Below are positions 36,578 to 46,568 of a DNA stretch of 64,000 bases, piece after piece (positions within the stretch are counted from its first letter, which is position 1; the number at the start of each line of letters is the position of its first letter). Source of the DNA: Clostridioides difficile_D (lineage in GTDB: Bacteria > Bacillota > Clostridia > Peptostreptococcales > Peptostreptococcaceae); the NCBI GenBank assembly GCA_945861085.1, contig OX244046.1, positions 2,852,001-2,916,000 on the forward strand, given 5' to 3'. The position numbers and the translations under genes are program-made. Below the pieces are notes generated by a model. That model was not told the origin of the DNA and made no database searches. It was given only the letters and a program-made list of their open reading frames with translations.

Positions 36578-38857
36578 TTAATTTTTTTCTTTGCCTTTAA
36601 CATTATACTTATCTAATATTAATTTTTCATATTCTTCTATTGGCATTGGTCTAGCAAATAAAAATCCTTGAGCCATATCACAGCCTATAAACCTTAAAAA
36701 CTCTGCTTGCTCCAAGGTCTCAACGCCTTCTGAAACAACCTTTATATCAAGTTGCTTTGCCATTTGAACAATACTTGAAACTACAATTTGACTCTTTTTT
36801 GTATCTCCTACAGTTATAAAGAATTGTCTATCCAATTTCAATACATCAATTGGCATATCTTTAAGCATGTTTAAAGATGAATACCCAGAACCAAAATCAT
36901 CCATAGAGATTTTAAATCCAACAGATTTCAAAGTCTGCATTATTTTAAATAATATTTTTGTATTGTCAAAGATTGCACTTTCTGTCAATTCAATCTCAAT
37001 TAAATTTGGCTCAATTTCATATTCTTTTGTTATGTTTTCAAGTTCAGATATAAAATCTGGATTCTCAAGATGTACTCTTGATAGATTTATTGATATAGGA
37101 AATGTAGGGAAACTTTCATTTTCCCAACGTCTAAAATTTTTACAAACTTGAGTAAATACAAACATATCTAATTCTGTTATAAAACCATTCTTCTCAAAAA
37201 TAGGAATAAACACACCTGGACTTATTAGTCCCTTTTTAGGGTGTTGCCAACGTACAAGAGCTTCAGCACCTACAATTTTAGTAGTTGATAAATCAATTTT
37301 AGGTTGTAAGTAAACTTTAAATTGTTCATTTTTTAAAGCATCATGCATCTCTTGTTCAATATCACGTTCTTCTATGAGAGTTTCTTTTAAATTTTCAGCA
37401 TAAATCTCATAAACTTTTAAATATTTTCTTTTTACTGTAGTTTTTGCAATCATAGCTTTATCAAGACAAGTAGAAATATTTGTTTCTCCATCTTCAACAA
37501 AATACACACCTATAGATGGAATTAAATTGAGCTCTACTCCCAAGCTTGTTTTTATCATTGACATTTTCTTACGTATAAGTTCACATATTTCTATAACTGA
37601 CTTCCTGTCTTCTTTCTTTTCAAATATTATAGCAAAATTGTCATTTGAAATTCTTGAAAATACAGATTGCTCTTTAAATATATTCTTAATTATATCTGCT
37701 ATTTCTTTTAATACTCTATCTCCTTCTTCATACCCAAACCTATCATTTACTAGCTTAAACTTATCTATATCAAAATAAATTAAAACTAGATTTTTTTCCT
37801 CATGAGAGGATAAAAACTTTCCTCCCTCAAGATTAAATTTATTTGAGTTGCCAATGCCTGTAATGTTATCCTTAAAAGCAAAGTCTTCTAATTTTTCCTT
37901 ACTCTTTTTCTGTATAAATAATATATAAATTGTTAATGCCGTAAATATTATAATCAATACTACACATGCTGATAATGTAAGTTTTATAATAGCATATGAT
38001 TTCTCAGATATAGCAGTTTTAGGAACTTCAGAAAAAAGATACCAATCATTGATTCCTATTGGGGCATAACTTAAATAATATCCACTTCCAGACATATTGT
38101 AACTTAATGAACCTGATTTAAAGTTCTTTATATTTGACTTCATCCCATTAATAGTAGATTTTGATAAGGTGTCACTCTTACCAATATAAGAAAATAAATT
38201 TTCCTTGCTAGAATTGGCATTTTTACTGCTTGGATTTAAAACAATGTCACCATTACTCTTAGCTATATAAGAATATCCTCTTCCATTGAACGTCGGCACA
38301 GAAAGTATTTTTTCATACAACTTTGTACTATGTGTAGCAAATATAACTCCTTTAACCTCATTATTTTTATAAACTGGTACAGAATATACATTAATATCAT
38401 TATTAGTTTTTTTATCATCTTCTATTACATCTTTTAACTTTCCTGTTATAACTACTTCTCCTTGCATTGATTTTAAGAAATAGTCTCTTTTAGAAAAGTC
38501 TTCTATATAACCATCTGTAGTGTATGCTGTACCATTTGGCAAAATGACTCCCATTCTTTTGAATGAACTATTAACAGCCTGTCTTTTCAGTATAGAAAGG
38601 GTATTATCTACTTCAAAAGACTCTTCTCCTTCAATAAATATTGAAATTGATTCTAGTAACTTTATATCTCCATTAATTTGTTTTTTTAGTACACTGACGC
38701 TTTGATTTGCTATTTCTGAAAGATATTGATTCGTTTCTTCACCTAATGTCTTATTTAACCTTGAACCATAAATCAAACAGGAAATTGTAATTACTAAGAT
38801 ACTTATGACAGCAATTATGGACAAACCATGCCTATTATTTTTTGCATCACTTAACAT
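36578..38857 (-). CDS. Membrane GGDEF-EAL protein, probable c-di-GMP phosphodiesterase
   Basis: 759 aa. The N-terminal membrane helix, a Cache-like extracellular sensor (about 40-290) and a second helix (ACVVLIIIFTALTIYILFI) come first. The GGDEF domain (about 330-490) has NDNFA at the signature position, so cyclase activity is unlikely. The EAL domain (about 505-750) keeps AEALVRWQHP, INLSRV, ELTESA, DDFGSGYSSLNML, KLDRQF, SEGVET and QGFLFARP, a full set for phosphodiesterase activity. It probably lowers c-di-GMP in response to an external ligand. Confidence 0.92.
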   Translation of the reverse strand: MLSDAKNNRHGLSIIAVISILVITISCLIYGSRLNKTLGEETNQYLSEIANQSVSVLKKQINGDIKLLESISIFIEGEESFEVDNTLSILKRQAVNSSFKRMGVILPNGTAYTTDGYIEDFSKRDYFLKSMQGEVVITGKLKDVIEDDKKTNNDINVYSVPVYKNNEVKGVIFATHSTKLYEKILSVPTFNGRGYSYIAKSNGDIVLNPSSKNANSSKENLFSYIGKSDTLSKSTINGMKSNIKNFKSGSLSYNMSGSGYYLSYAPIGINDWYLFSEVPKTAISEKSYAIIKLTLSACVVLIIIFTALTIYILFIQKKSKEKLEDFAFKDNITGIGNSNKFNLEGGKFLSSHEEKNLVLIYFDIDKFKLVNDRFGYEEGDRVLKEIADIIKNIFKEQSVFSRISNDNFAIIFEKKEDRKSVIEICELIRKKMSMIKTSLGVELNLIPSIGVYFVEDGETNISTCLDKAMIAKTTVKRKYLKVYEIYAENLKETLIEERDIEQEMHDALKNEQFKVYLQPKIDLSTTKIVGAEALVRWQHPKKGLISPGVFIPIFEKNGFITELDMFVFTQVCKNFRRWENESFPTFPISINLSRVHLENPDFISELENITKEYEIEPNLIEIELTESAIFDNTKILFKIMQTLKSVGFKISMDDFGSGYSSLNMLKDMPIDVLKLDRQFFITVGDTKKSQIVVSSIVQMAKQLDIKVVSEGVETLEQAEFLRFIGCDMAQGFLFARPMPIEEYEKLILDKYNVKGKEKN

Positions 38858-39060
38858 TATGCTTCCTGCCTTTCTAGAACCTATATGTATAGAATTATTA
38901 TCTTATGTCAATTATTGTAAGCATTTTATAATGATACTTATTTTTCCATATTTACTGTAATTATACAAAATTATAAACGTTATTACAATAATAAATTAAT
39001 TAATATGGATATTAGAATTTACATTATCGTACTATCAATTTTACAATAATTTCCATATAG

Positions 39061-39103
39061 AAAATAAAAATGTAATATCAAAATAAAATTTGATATTACA
39101 TTC
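39061..39103 (-). terminator. Intrinsic terminator of murE
   Basis: On the minus strand, AATGTAATATCAAA-(loop)-TTTGATATTACATT is a perfect 14-bp stem followed by TTTATTTT. It lies about 30 bp after the murE stop. Confidence 0.88.
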
Positions 39104-39133
39104 TTAGATGGTACCTTTTATTGAATTTTCATA

Positions 39134-40588
39134 CTACATTTTACTTAAATATTCATTTGCAATTTCTTTATCATCAAAATGATGTTTAACTTTACCTATA
39201 ATTTGATAAGTTTCATGTCCTTTACCTGTTATAATCACAACATCATCTTTTTTTGCCATACTTATAGCTTTTGCTATAGCCTGTTTTCTATCAACAACAA
39301 CATAATAATTTTCTTTTTTCTTATCAATTCCTTCAAGAATATCTTCTATTATTGCTTCTGGTTCTTCAGTTCTTGGATTATCAGAAGTTATAATACATAA
39401 ATCAGAATATTTTTGTCCAATAGCTCCCATTAAAGGTCTTTTTTCAGTATCTCTATCTCCACCACATCCAAATACAGAAATAATTTTCCCTTCTGCAAAT
39501 TGTTGAGTTGTTTTCAATACATTTTCAAGTGCATCAGGAGTATGAGCATAGTCTACAATTACACTTATCCCTTTATCATTTGGAACTGTTTCAAATCTTC
39601 CTGATACTCCATTAGAAAGCCTAAGACCTTCTTTATATACTGGCTTAGGTATACCAAGTACATAACAAGCAGCTATAACTGCTAAAGTATTATACACTGT
39701 AAACATTCCTGGAACTGGTATAAATATAACTTCTTCATATGAAGGTGTTATTAATCTGTAAGATACTCCATCTGAATCTGATTTTATATCTCTAGCCATA
39801 AAATCAGCTTTAGTATCAACACCATAAGTATAACAAGGTACACTTATGTCTTTTATATTTTTGTATATCTTTTTTCCACCTTCATCATCTATATTTATTA
39901 TATTTGCCATAGTAGTCTTAAAAAACAATTTCTCTTTGGCTTTTCTATAATCCTCTAAATCTTTATGAAAGTCTAAATGGTCTGGCGTTAAGTTTGTAAA
40001 TATGCCTAGTTTAAAGTCTGTTTCATCAACTCTATTTAATGCCAATGAGTGTGATGAAACTTCCATTGCACAGTAATCACATCCATTATCTAACATCTTA
40101 TTAAAATGATATTGTAAATCTATACTTTCTGGAGTTGTTGAATTAGAAACAATGTCTTTTTCTCCATCAAAAATTTTTATAGTCCCTATAAGACCAACTT
40201 TATTTTTATTTAAAGTTAATATCTCATTTAATATAGTAGTTATACTAGTTTTTCCATTAGTACCTGTAACTCCTATAACATTAAATTTCTGAGATGGATG
40301 ATTGTAAAAATTGTCAGCTATTTTTGCCATATCTTTCCTTGTATCTTTCACCTTTATAAATGTATATCCTTTTATTTCTACATCTTCTTCAACAATAAAG
40401 GCTCTTGCTCCTTTTTCTATGGCATCATTTATATACTTGTGACCATCTGATACAAACCCTTTTATACATATAAATAATGTACCTTCTGTAACCTTTCTTG
40501 AATCATATTGTACATTATTAATATCTATATTTAATTCGCCTTTGACATTGATTATATCCAACCCCTGTATAATATCATTTAATTTCAT
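39134..40588 (-). CDS. murE: UDP-MurNAc-L-Ala-D-Glu:meso-diaminopimelate ligase MurE
   Basis: Adds meso-diaminopimelate to the peptide stem. 484 aa: ATP site GVTGTNGKTSITTIL, SSTTPES-like NSTTPESIDL, MEVSSHSLALNRV, TNLTPDHLDFHKD, and the C-terminal substrate motif SDNPRTEEP, where DNPR marks meso-DAP rather than lysine specificity. AGGGAGG precedes the ATG. It is outside the main dcw cluster, about 11 kb away with unrelated genes between, and is monocistronic with its own terminator. Confidence 0.97.
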   Translation of the reverse strand: MKLNDIIQGLDIINVKGELNIDINNVQYDSRKVTEGTLFICIKGFVSDGHKYINDAIEKGARAFIVEEDVEIKGYTFIKVKDTRKDMAKIADNFYNHPSQKFNVIGVTGTNGKTSITTILNEILTLNKNKVGLIGTIKIFDGEKDIVSNSTTPESIDLQYHFNKMLDNGCDYCAMEVSSHSLALNRVDETDFKLGIFTNLTPDHLDFHKDLEDYRKAKEKLFFKTTMANIINIDDEGGKKIYKNIKDISVPCYTYGVDTKADFMARDIKSDSDGVSYRLITPSYEEVIFIPVPGMFTVYNTLAVIAACYVLGIPKPVYKEGLRLSNGVSGRFETVPNDKGISVIVDYAHTPDALENVLKTTQQFAEGKIISVFGCGGDRDTEKRPLMGAIGQKYSDLCIITSDNPRTEEPEAIIEDILEGIDKKKENYYVVVDRKQAIAKAISMAKKDDVVIITGKGHETYQIIGKVKHHFDDKEIANEYLSKM

Positions 40589-40751
40589 AAATGCTTTCCT
40601 CCCTTTAAACTCTTTCTGCTATAATTACACTACATATAATATTATATTAAGAATTTTTTACTATGTGAATGGCTAAAAATGCTTGAAATATTGCAAAAAA
40701 TGCTCTATAATTTTCTATAATATAACTCAAGAAAGGTATTCTATAAAAACT

Positions 40752-41621
40752 ATGAATAATAAAATCGGGTACTTAAATGATAACTTTAAAATATTTAATA
40801 TTAGAGACAAAAAAGATATAAAATTTGAATACCATAATCACGATTTTAATAAGATAATTATATTTATAACTGGAAATGTAACTTATTTTGTTGAAGGAAT
40901 TCCTTATAAACTAAAGCCTTGGGATATACTTTTTATTAGTAATAATGAAATTCATAAACCAGTTATAGATTCAAATGTATTTTATGAAAGAATTGCAATA
41001 TGGATTAGTCCAGAATTTATGAAAAAAAATAGTGATACTACTAGCGACTTAGAAAAATGTTTTAAAATAGCTACAGAAAATAAATGTAATAGATTGCGTT
41101 TAAATATACATGATATTGAATCTATCAAGATTTTTATTGAACAAATAAATATTACTGAATCTAACAATGAATTTGGAAATAAAATATTGAGAAATACATT
41201 ATTTATACAGCTTATGATATTCTTAAACAGAATTTTCCTAAAAAATGAAAATATAGAATCAACAGAAGATGCTTTTTATGATGAAACTATTAAGAAAATA
41301 TTAAACTATATAAATTCAAATATAGATAATAATCTTTCAATAGATAGTATATCATCTGAATTTTTTATAAGTAAGTACTATCTTATGAGAAAATTTAAAT
41401 CTCATACTGGAACATCCATACACAATTATATAGTTCAAAAAAGATTAATTTTGGCAAAATCACTAATAATTAATGGTCATCTTATGAGTGAAGTTTGTAG
41501 TAAATGTGGATTCAATGACTATTCTAGTTTTGTAAGGGCATTTAAAAAATACTATGGTGTATCTCCTAAAAACTATATAAACAATAAAAGTCCTTTAGAC
41601 ATTGCCCTTTTAGATGAATAA
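40752..41621 (+). CDS. AraC family transcriptional regulator
   Basis: About 289 aa. It has an N-terminal cupin-like sensing domain (EYHNHDFNKIIIFITGNVTYF, KPWDILFISNNEIHKP; given in parts) and a C-terminal double helix-turn-helix (DSISSEFFISKYYLMRKFKSHTG; SEVCSKCGFNDYSSFVRAFKKYYG; in parts). The frame is open back to a TTG at 40683, but the ATG at 40752 gives the normal N-terminus, with AAAGGT some 12 bases upstream. It is divergent from murE. Target genes and ligand are unknown; the convergent app genes are one possible target. Confidence 0.85.
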   Translation: MNNKIGYLNDNFKIFNIRDKKDIKFEYHNHDFNKIIIFITGNVTYFVEGIPYKLKPWDILFISNNEIHKPVIDSNVFYERIAIWISPEFMKKNSDTTSDLEKCFKIATENKCNRLRLNIHDIESIKIFIEQINITESNNEFGNKILRNTLFIQLMIFLNRIFLKNENIESTEDAFYDETIKKILNYINSNIDNNLSIDSISSEFFISKYYLMRKFKSHTGTSIHNYIVQKRLILAKSLIINGHLMSEVCSKCGFNDYSSFVRAFKKYYGVSPKNYINNKSPLDIALLDE

Positions 41622-41650
41622 ACAATTTATTTTAAATTTTACTTGGATAA

Positions 41651-41691
41651 AAACTTGAGGTATTAGTATATTTACCTTGCTAATACCTCAA
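41651..41691 (-). terminator. Intrinsic terminator of appF
   Basis: TTGAGGTATTAG (41655-41666) pairs with CTAATACCTCAA (41680-41691), followed on the minus strand by GTTTTTAT. It lies between the convergent AraC gene and appF and may act weakly in both directions. Confidence 0.82.
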
Positions 41692-41773
41692 ATTTACTAA
41701 TATTTCAAAATATATTAAAGCATAAATTTATATATTTTTTTCACTTAAAGTATATTTTATTAACTAAATCTGT

Positions 41774-42745
41774 TTATACTAGATGGCAAGCAACAAAATG
41801 ACTTCTTGATATTTCTTTTAAAACTGGAACTTCTATTTTACATATTTCTTTGCAATAAGGGCATCTTGTATGAAACTTACATCCACTTGGTGGATTAGTT
41901 GGAGATGGTATATCTCCTTTTAATATAATTCTATTTTTCTTAAGTGTAGGGTCTTGTACTGGCACTGCACTCATAAGTGCTTTTGTATATGGATGTTGAG
42001 AATTTAAGTAAAGTTCTTCTTTCGTTGCAATTTCTATTATAGAACCTAGATACATAACACAAACTCTATGTGCAATATGATTTACTACACTTAAATCATG
42101 AGATATAAATAAATATGAAAGTTTATATTTATCCTGTAAATCCATAAGTAAATTTATAATTTGAGATTGAATAGAAACATCTAGTGCAGAAACAGGTTCA
42201 TCACAAACTATAAATTCTGGATTTAATGCTAATGCTCTTGCTATGCCTATTCTCTGTCTTTGACCTCCAGAAAATTCGCCTGGTTTTCTATTTAAATGAT
42301 ACTTAGAAAGACCACAATTTTCTACAACATTTAATATATTATCTTTTATCTCATTTTTGGGTACTAAATTATGTTCTATAACTGCCTCAGATATTATTTG
42401 CTCTACATTTAATCTTGGATTTAATGAGCTATATGGGTCTTGAAATATCATTTGCATTTTTGGTCTTAATTTTCTAAGTTGTTCCTTCTCTAAATTATAT
42501 ATATCTATACCATTGAATTCAACCTTACCTTCAGTTTTTTCAATTAATCTAAGAATTGTTCTTCCTGCAGTTGATTTTCCACATCCTGATTCTCCAACTA
42601 TAGCCAAAGTTTCTCCTTTTTTTAAATCAAAAGAAACTCCATCTACTGCTTTTACACATTTAACTTCTTTATTAAATAATCCAGATTTAACCTCAAAATA
42701 CTTTTTAAGACCTTCTACTTTTAATAAACTTTCTTCTTTTTTCAC
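41774..42745 (-). CDS. appF: Oligopeptide ABC transporter ATP-binding protein AppF
   Basis: 323 aa. It has Walker A GESGCGKST, Q-loop MIFQDPYSSLNPR, signature FSGGQRQRIGIARALALNP, Walker B FIVCDEPVSALD, and the Cys-rich C-terminal tail with CKFHTRCPYCKEIC that binds an Fe-S cluster in Opp/Dpp ATPases. It starts with GTG placed directly after the appD stop, with its AAGGAGGAG inside the last codons of appD, so the two are coupled. It works with AppD, AppB, AppC and AppA. Confidence 0.95.
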   Translation of the reverse strand: MKKEESLLKVEGLKKYFEVKSGLFNKEVKCVKAVDGVSFDLKKGETLAIVGESGCGKSTAGRTILRLIEKTEGKVEFNGIDIYNLEKEQLRKLRPKMQMIFQDPYSSLNPRLNVEQIISEAVIEHNLVPKNEIKDNILNVVENCGLSKYHLNRKPGEFSGGQRQRIGIARALALNPEFIVCDEPVSALDVSIQSQIINLLMDLQDKYKLSYLFISHDLSVVNHIAHRVCVMYLGSIIEIATKEELYLNSQHPYTKALMSAVPVQDPTLKKNRIILKGDIPSPTNPPSGCKFHTRCPYCKEICKIEVPVLKEISRSHFVACHLV

Positions 42746-43723
42746 TTATATCTCCTCCTTTTTATATAACCAACATGCTATACTATGACCATTATTCAAT
42801 TCTATTAAAGGAGGTGTCTGAGTTCTACATTTATCACATACTTTTTCACATCTATCACTAAAGTAACATGAATCTGGTATTCCAATTGGATTTGGTACTT
42901 GCCCTGGAATTGAATACAATCTTTTTTCTTTGTTTTCTCCAAGAGTAGGCTTTGACTTTAAAAGCCCAATAGTATAAGGATGTTTTGGATTTTTAAATAA
43001 TTCAACAACCTCTGCTACTTCTATAATTTTGCCTGCATACATTACTATTACTTTGTCACACATTTCTGCAATAACTCCCAAATCATGTGTAATCATCATT
43101 ATAGATGTGTTTAATTTTTCTTTTATATTTTTCATTATATCTAGAACCTGAGCTTGAATTGTAACATCTAAAGCTGTTGTTGGTTCATCAGCTATAAGTA
43201 ATTTGGGATTACATGATAAGGCCATAGCTATCATTATTCTCTGTCTCATACCACCTGATAACTCATGTGGATATGAATTATATATTTCTTCAGCTCTTGG
43301 TATTTCTACCAATTTTATCATATCTATTACTTTTTTTTTAGCTTCTTCTTTTGATAAATCTTGATGTAACATAATACCTTCAATGATTTGATTTCCAACT
43401 GTAAATGCTGGATTTAGAGATGTCATTGGCTCTTGAAAAATCATTGATATTTCATTTCCTCTTATTCCCATAAGTTCATTTTCATTCATCTTTAAAATGT
43501 CTTTACCTTGAAATATTATTTCTCCACCTTCTATTTTTGATGTTGGAAGTAACTTCATCAAAGACATAGCTGTTACAGATTTACCACATCCTGATTCTCC
43601 AACTATTCCAATAGTCTCACCTTCATTTATATTAAAACTTACTCCATTTACACTCTTTACAATCCCTTTATCTGTATGAAAATAAACTTTTAAATCTTTA
43701 ATCTCAATTAGTGTTTTATTCAT
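42746..43723 (-). CDS. appD: Oligopeptide ABC transporter ATP-binding protein AppD
   Basis: 325 aa. Walker A GESGCGKSV, Q-loop MIFQEPMTSLNPA, signature LSGGMRQRIMIAMALSCNP, Walker B LLIADEPTTALD and the C-terminal oligopeptide-type region CYFSDRCEKVCDKCR. AGGAG precedes the ATG. It is divergent from appA across a 218-bp gap. In C. difficile the app permease and its Opp relative were reported to delay sporulation by taking up peptides. Confidence 0.95.
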   Translation of the reverse strand: MNKTLIEIKDLKVYFHTDKGIVKSVNGVSFNINEGETIGIVGESGCGKSVTAMSLMKLLPTSKIEGGEIIFQGKDILKMNENELMGIRGNEISMIFQEPMTSLNPAFTVGNQIIEGIMLHQDLSKEEAKKKVIDMIKLVEIPRAEEIYNSYPHELSGGMRQRIMIAMALSCNPKLLIADEPTTALDVTIQAQVLDIMKNIKEKLNTSIMMITHDLGVIAEMCDKVIVMYAGKIIEVAEVVELFKNPKHPYTIGLLKSKPTLGENKEKRLYSIPGQVPNPIGIPDSCYFSDRCEKVCDKCRTQTPPLIELNNGHSIACWLYKKEEI

Positions 43724-43941
43724 TATTTTCTCCTCTCAGCAAAATTGCTTAAAATAACATACACTTTTTGATTGTATTTTATAAAAATTTAAATTACAAC
43801 ATTTTCTTACATTTTATTATTTTTTTCTATCAATTAAAATAGTATAATAGTTAATTTCTATATATATTGATTTAATAATGATTATTATTATACAATGAAA
43901 AATGTGCGTCAAATATTATTTTATGGAGGTTTTATAAGAAT

Positions 43942-45501
43942 ATGAAATTTAAAAAATTGGCATCATTAATCTTAGTTTCAGCATTAATGCTTACATTCAC
44001 AGCTTGTAGTTCTAATGATAAAGACAAGTCTAGTGGAGGTAAATCTGGCGGAACTGTTGTAATTCCTATGGCAAGTGACCCTGATATAATAAATGGAGCT
44101 TTTGCAAATGTTAAAGAAGATTCTCTTGCATCAAATATAGTTTATGCTCCTCTTTATACTTATGAAAAAGGTAATTTAGTAAATTATTTAGCAGAAAAAG
44201 TGGATTTTAAAGATAGCAAGGAGTTAACTATAAAATTAAAACCTGACTTGAAGTGGCATGATGGAAAACCAATAACTGCTGAAGATGTTTTATTTACATT
44301 TAATACAGTTTTAGATGAAAAACAAAATTCACCATCAAGACAATACCTATTAGTTGGTGAAAAGCCAGTTAAAGTAGAAAAAATTGATGATTTAACAGTT
44401 AAAATTACTTTACCAACTGCAAGTGAATCCTTCTTGTATGGTATCTCTAAGATTTCTCCAATACCTAAACATGTATTTGAAGGAGAATCAAACATAGCTA
44501 AGTCAGAAAAAAACAATAATCCAGTTGGTTCTGGTGCATTCAAATTCAAAGAATGGAAAAAAGGAGAAAGCATAGTATTTGAAAAAAATACAGATTATTT
44601 TGGTGGAGAACCTAAGGCAGATTCTATAGCACTAAAAATAATACCTAATGAAGCATCTCAAGAAGCAGCCTTAAATAATGGTGAAATTTCACTTATGAAG
44701 ACATCTGCTGAAGGATATGAAAAAGCAAAATCAAATTCTAACTTACAAACTTATACTTATAGTGAAGAAAGATTAAACTATATTGTATTTAACCAAAATA
44801 TAGCAAACATGGCTAATAAAGAAGTAAGACAAGCCTTATCATATGCCTTAAATAGAAATGAAATGATAGAATCAGCATATGGAAAAGAAGGTTCTGTACC
44901 TGCCAAGTCTATATTAGTTCCAGAAGCAGACTTCTATACAGAAGAAGGTGTTGAAGGATATGACCAAGATACAGATAAAGCTAAAGACTTATTGGCTAAA
45001 AGTGGTGTTAAAATTGATAAATTAAAAATAGGTTATAACACAGGTAGATTTGGACATAAAAACTATGCTTTAGTCGCTCAACAAGAGTTGAAAAAAATTG
45101 GTATAGAAGCTGAAATAGTTCCTTATGAAAGTAAAGCTTTCTTTAATATATTATTTAGTAATAGCACTGAATGTGATATGTATGTAAATGGTTATGCTTG
45201 GGGATTAGAACCAAACCCATATAGAGGTATGTTTGAAACTGGTCAATATTGTAACCAAACTAAATATTCTAATGCTGAAATAGATGCTTTATGGGAAAAA
45301 GGATTTACTGAGTTAAACAAAGAAAAACGTAAAGAAATATACAAACAAATACAACAAGATATATCTAAAGATGCACCTATTTACACTATAGATTATGAAC
45401 AGAATTTAATGACAGCTCAAAAAAATCTAAAGGGAATAAAAGATGCTAAGCCATCTCCTGCAATATTATTTGAAGACTGGTCTAAATTATATATAGAATA
45501 A
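43942..45501 (+). CDS. appA: Oligopeptide-binding lipoprotein AppA
   Basis: 519 aa extracellular peptide-binding protein (family 5). Signal peptide with lipobox TFTACSS (Cys 22). Typical internal features: LKWHDGKPITAEDVLFTFN (given in part), GSGAFKFKEWKKGE, NKEVRQALSYALNRNEMIE and YNTGRFGHKN. GGAGG precedes the ATG at a somewhat long distance of 11-12 bases. A 13-bp hairpin follows the gene before appB, consistent with extra expression of the binding protein relative to the permeases. Confidence 0.95.
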   Translation: MKFKKLASLILVSALMLTFTACSSNDKDKSSGGKSGGTVVIPMASDPDIINGAFANVKEDSLASNIVYAPLYTYEKGNLVNYLAEKVDFKDSKELTIKLKPDLKWHDGKPITAEDVLFTFNTVLDEKQNSPSRQYLLVGEKPVKVEKIDDLTVKITLPTASESFLYGISKISPIPKHVFEGESNIAKSEKNNNPVGSGAFKFKEWKKGESIVFEKNTDYFGGEPKADSIALKIIPNEASQEAALNNGEISLMKTSAEGYEKAKSNSNLQTYTYSEERLNYIVFNQNIANMANKEVRQALSYALNRNEMIESAYGKEGSVPAKSILVPEADFYTEEGVEGYDQDTDKAKDLLAKSGVKIDKLKIGYNTGRFGHKNYALVAQQELKKIGIEAEIVPYESKAFFNILFSNSTECDMYVNGYAWGLEPNPYRGMFETGQYCNQTKYSNAEIDALWEKGFTELNKEKRKEIYKQIQQDISKDAPIYTIDYEQNLMTAQKNLKGIKDAKPSPAILFEDWSKLYIE

Positions 45502-45531
45502 TTGTTGTAAAATTTTATATTATTAATTAGA

Positions 45532-45588
45532 AAAGGAGATGTCTAAAAATAATATTGTTTTATTATTTTAAAATGAGACATCTCCTTT
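45532..45588 (+). promoter_or_regulatory. Intercistronic hairpin between appA and appB
   Basis: AAAGGAGATGTCT (45532-45544) pairs perfectly with AGACATCTCCTTT (45576-45588) over a 31-base loop. It begins about 30 bp after appA and ends just before the appB ribosome-binding site (AGGAGA at 45593). No strong T-run follows. It probably works as a partial terminator or a 3'-end stabiliser for the appA mRNA. Confidence 0.75.
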
Positions 45589-45606
45589 AATTAGGAGAAT
45601 TTATCT

Positions 45607-46566
45607 ATGTTAAAATTAATATTGAATAGAGTAAAAGTTTTAATACCTATGTTAATCTTAATATCTATATTATCATTTGGACTTTTAGAATTAGCTCCTG
45701 GTGACCCTGCAGATGCATATATAAACCCTTTAATGTCTGCGCAAGATATTGAAAATATAAGAGTTAACATGGGTCTTGATAAACCAGTACACATAAGATA
45801 CTTAAGCTGGTTAAAAAATACTTTAAGTGGAAATCTAGGTGTTTCTTATATAAACCATATGCCTGTTACAGAACAAATTATGGAAAAAATGGGAAATACA
45901 TTTATTCTTATGGGAACTTCTTTAGCATTTTCAATATTAGTAGCTATACCTCTTGGAATATTTTTAGCTGTAAATAAAAATTCAATAACTAGTAAAATAT
46001 CATCTATGTTTAATTATATAGGTGTTTCTATTCCTTCTTTTTGGATAGGTATGATACTCATTTCAATTTTTTCAGTTAAATTTAACATTTTTCCATCAGG
46101 AGGTATGCATACTATTGGAAATGATAGTCTTGGAGATTTAGTAAAACATTTAGTCTTACCTGTAATAACTCTGGGATTATATAATACTGCTATTTTTACA
46201 AATTATGTAGAAGCTAGTGTAAGTGAGCAATTAAAAAAACAGTATGTTGTTACAGCAAGAGCAAAAGGATTATCAGAAAAAGTCATACTATTTAAACATG
46301 TCTTGAAAAATTCATTGACATCATTGGTTACAATTCTTGGTATGAGTATACAAAAATTAGTTACTGGTGCATTCGTCACAGAAGTCGTTTTCTCTTGGCC
46401 AGGTATGGGCAGATTAATGATTGATTCAATTTTTTCAAGAGATTATACTGTAATTATGGCAATAACTATGTTATCAGCACTCTTTTTAATTTTAGGTAAT
46501 TTGGTTGCTGATATATTATACTTATTAATTGACCCTAAAATTAAATCTAGCAAGGGAGGATTCTAA
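45607..46566 (+). CDS. appB: Oligopeptide ABC transporter permease AppB
   Basis: 319 aa inner-membrane permease with six hydrophobic helices. N-terminal FGLLELAPGDPADAYINP is typical of DppB/OppB. The EAA loop reads YVVTARAKGLSEKVILFKHVLKNS, in part EAS...ARAKG. The C-terminal FSWPGMGRLMIDSIFSRDY is also diagnostic. It starts ATG behind AGGAGA and lies 2 bp before appC. Confidence 0.95.
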   Translation: MLKLILNRVKVLIPMLILISILSFGLLELAPGDPADAYINPLMSAQDIENIRVNMGLDKPVHIRYLSWLKNTLSGNLGVSYINHMPVTEQIMEKMGNTFILMGTSLAFSILVAIPLGIFLAVNKNSITSKISSMFNYIGVSIPSFWIGMILISIFSVKFNIFPSGGMHTIGNDSLGDLVKHLVLPVITLGLYNTAIFTNYVEASVSEQLKKQYVVTARAKGLSEKVILFKHVLKNSLTSLVTILGMSIQKLVTGAFVTEVVFSWPGMGRLMIDSIFSRDYTVIMAITMLSALFLILGNLVADILYLLIDPKIKSSKGGF

Positions 46567-46568
46567 TT

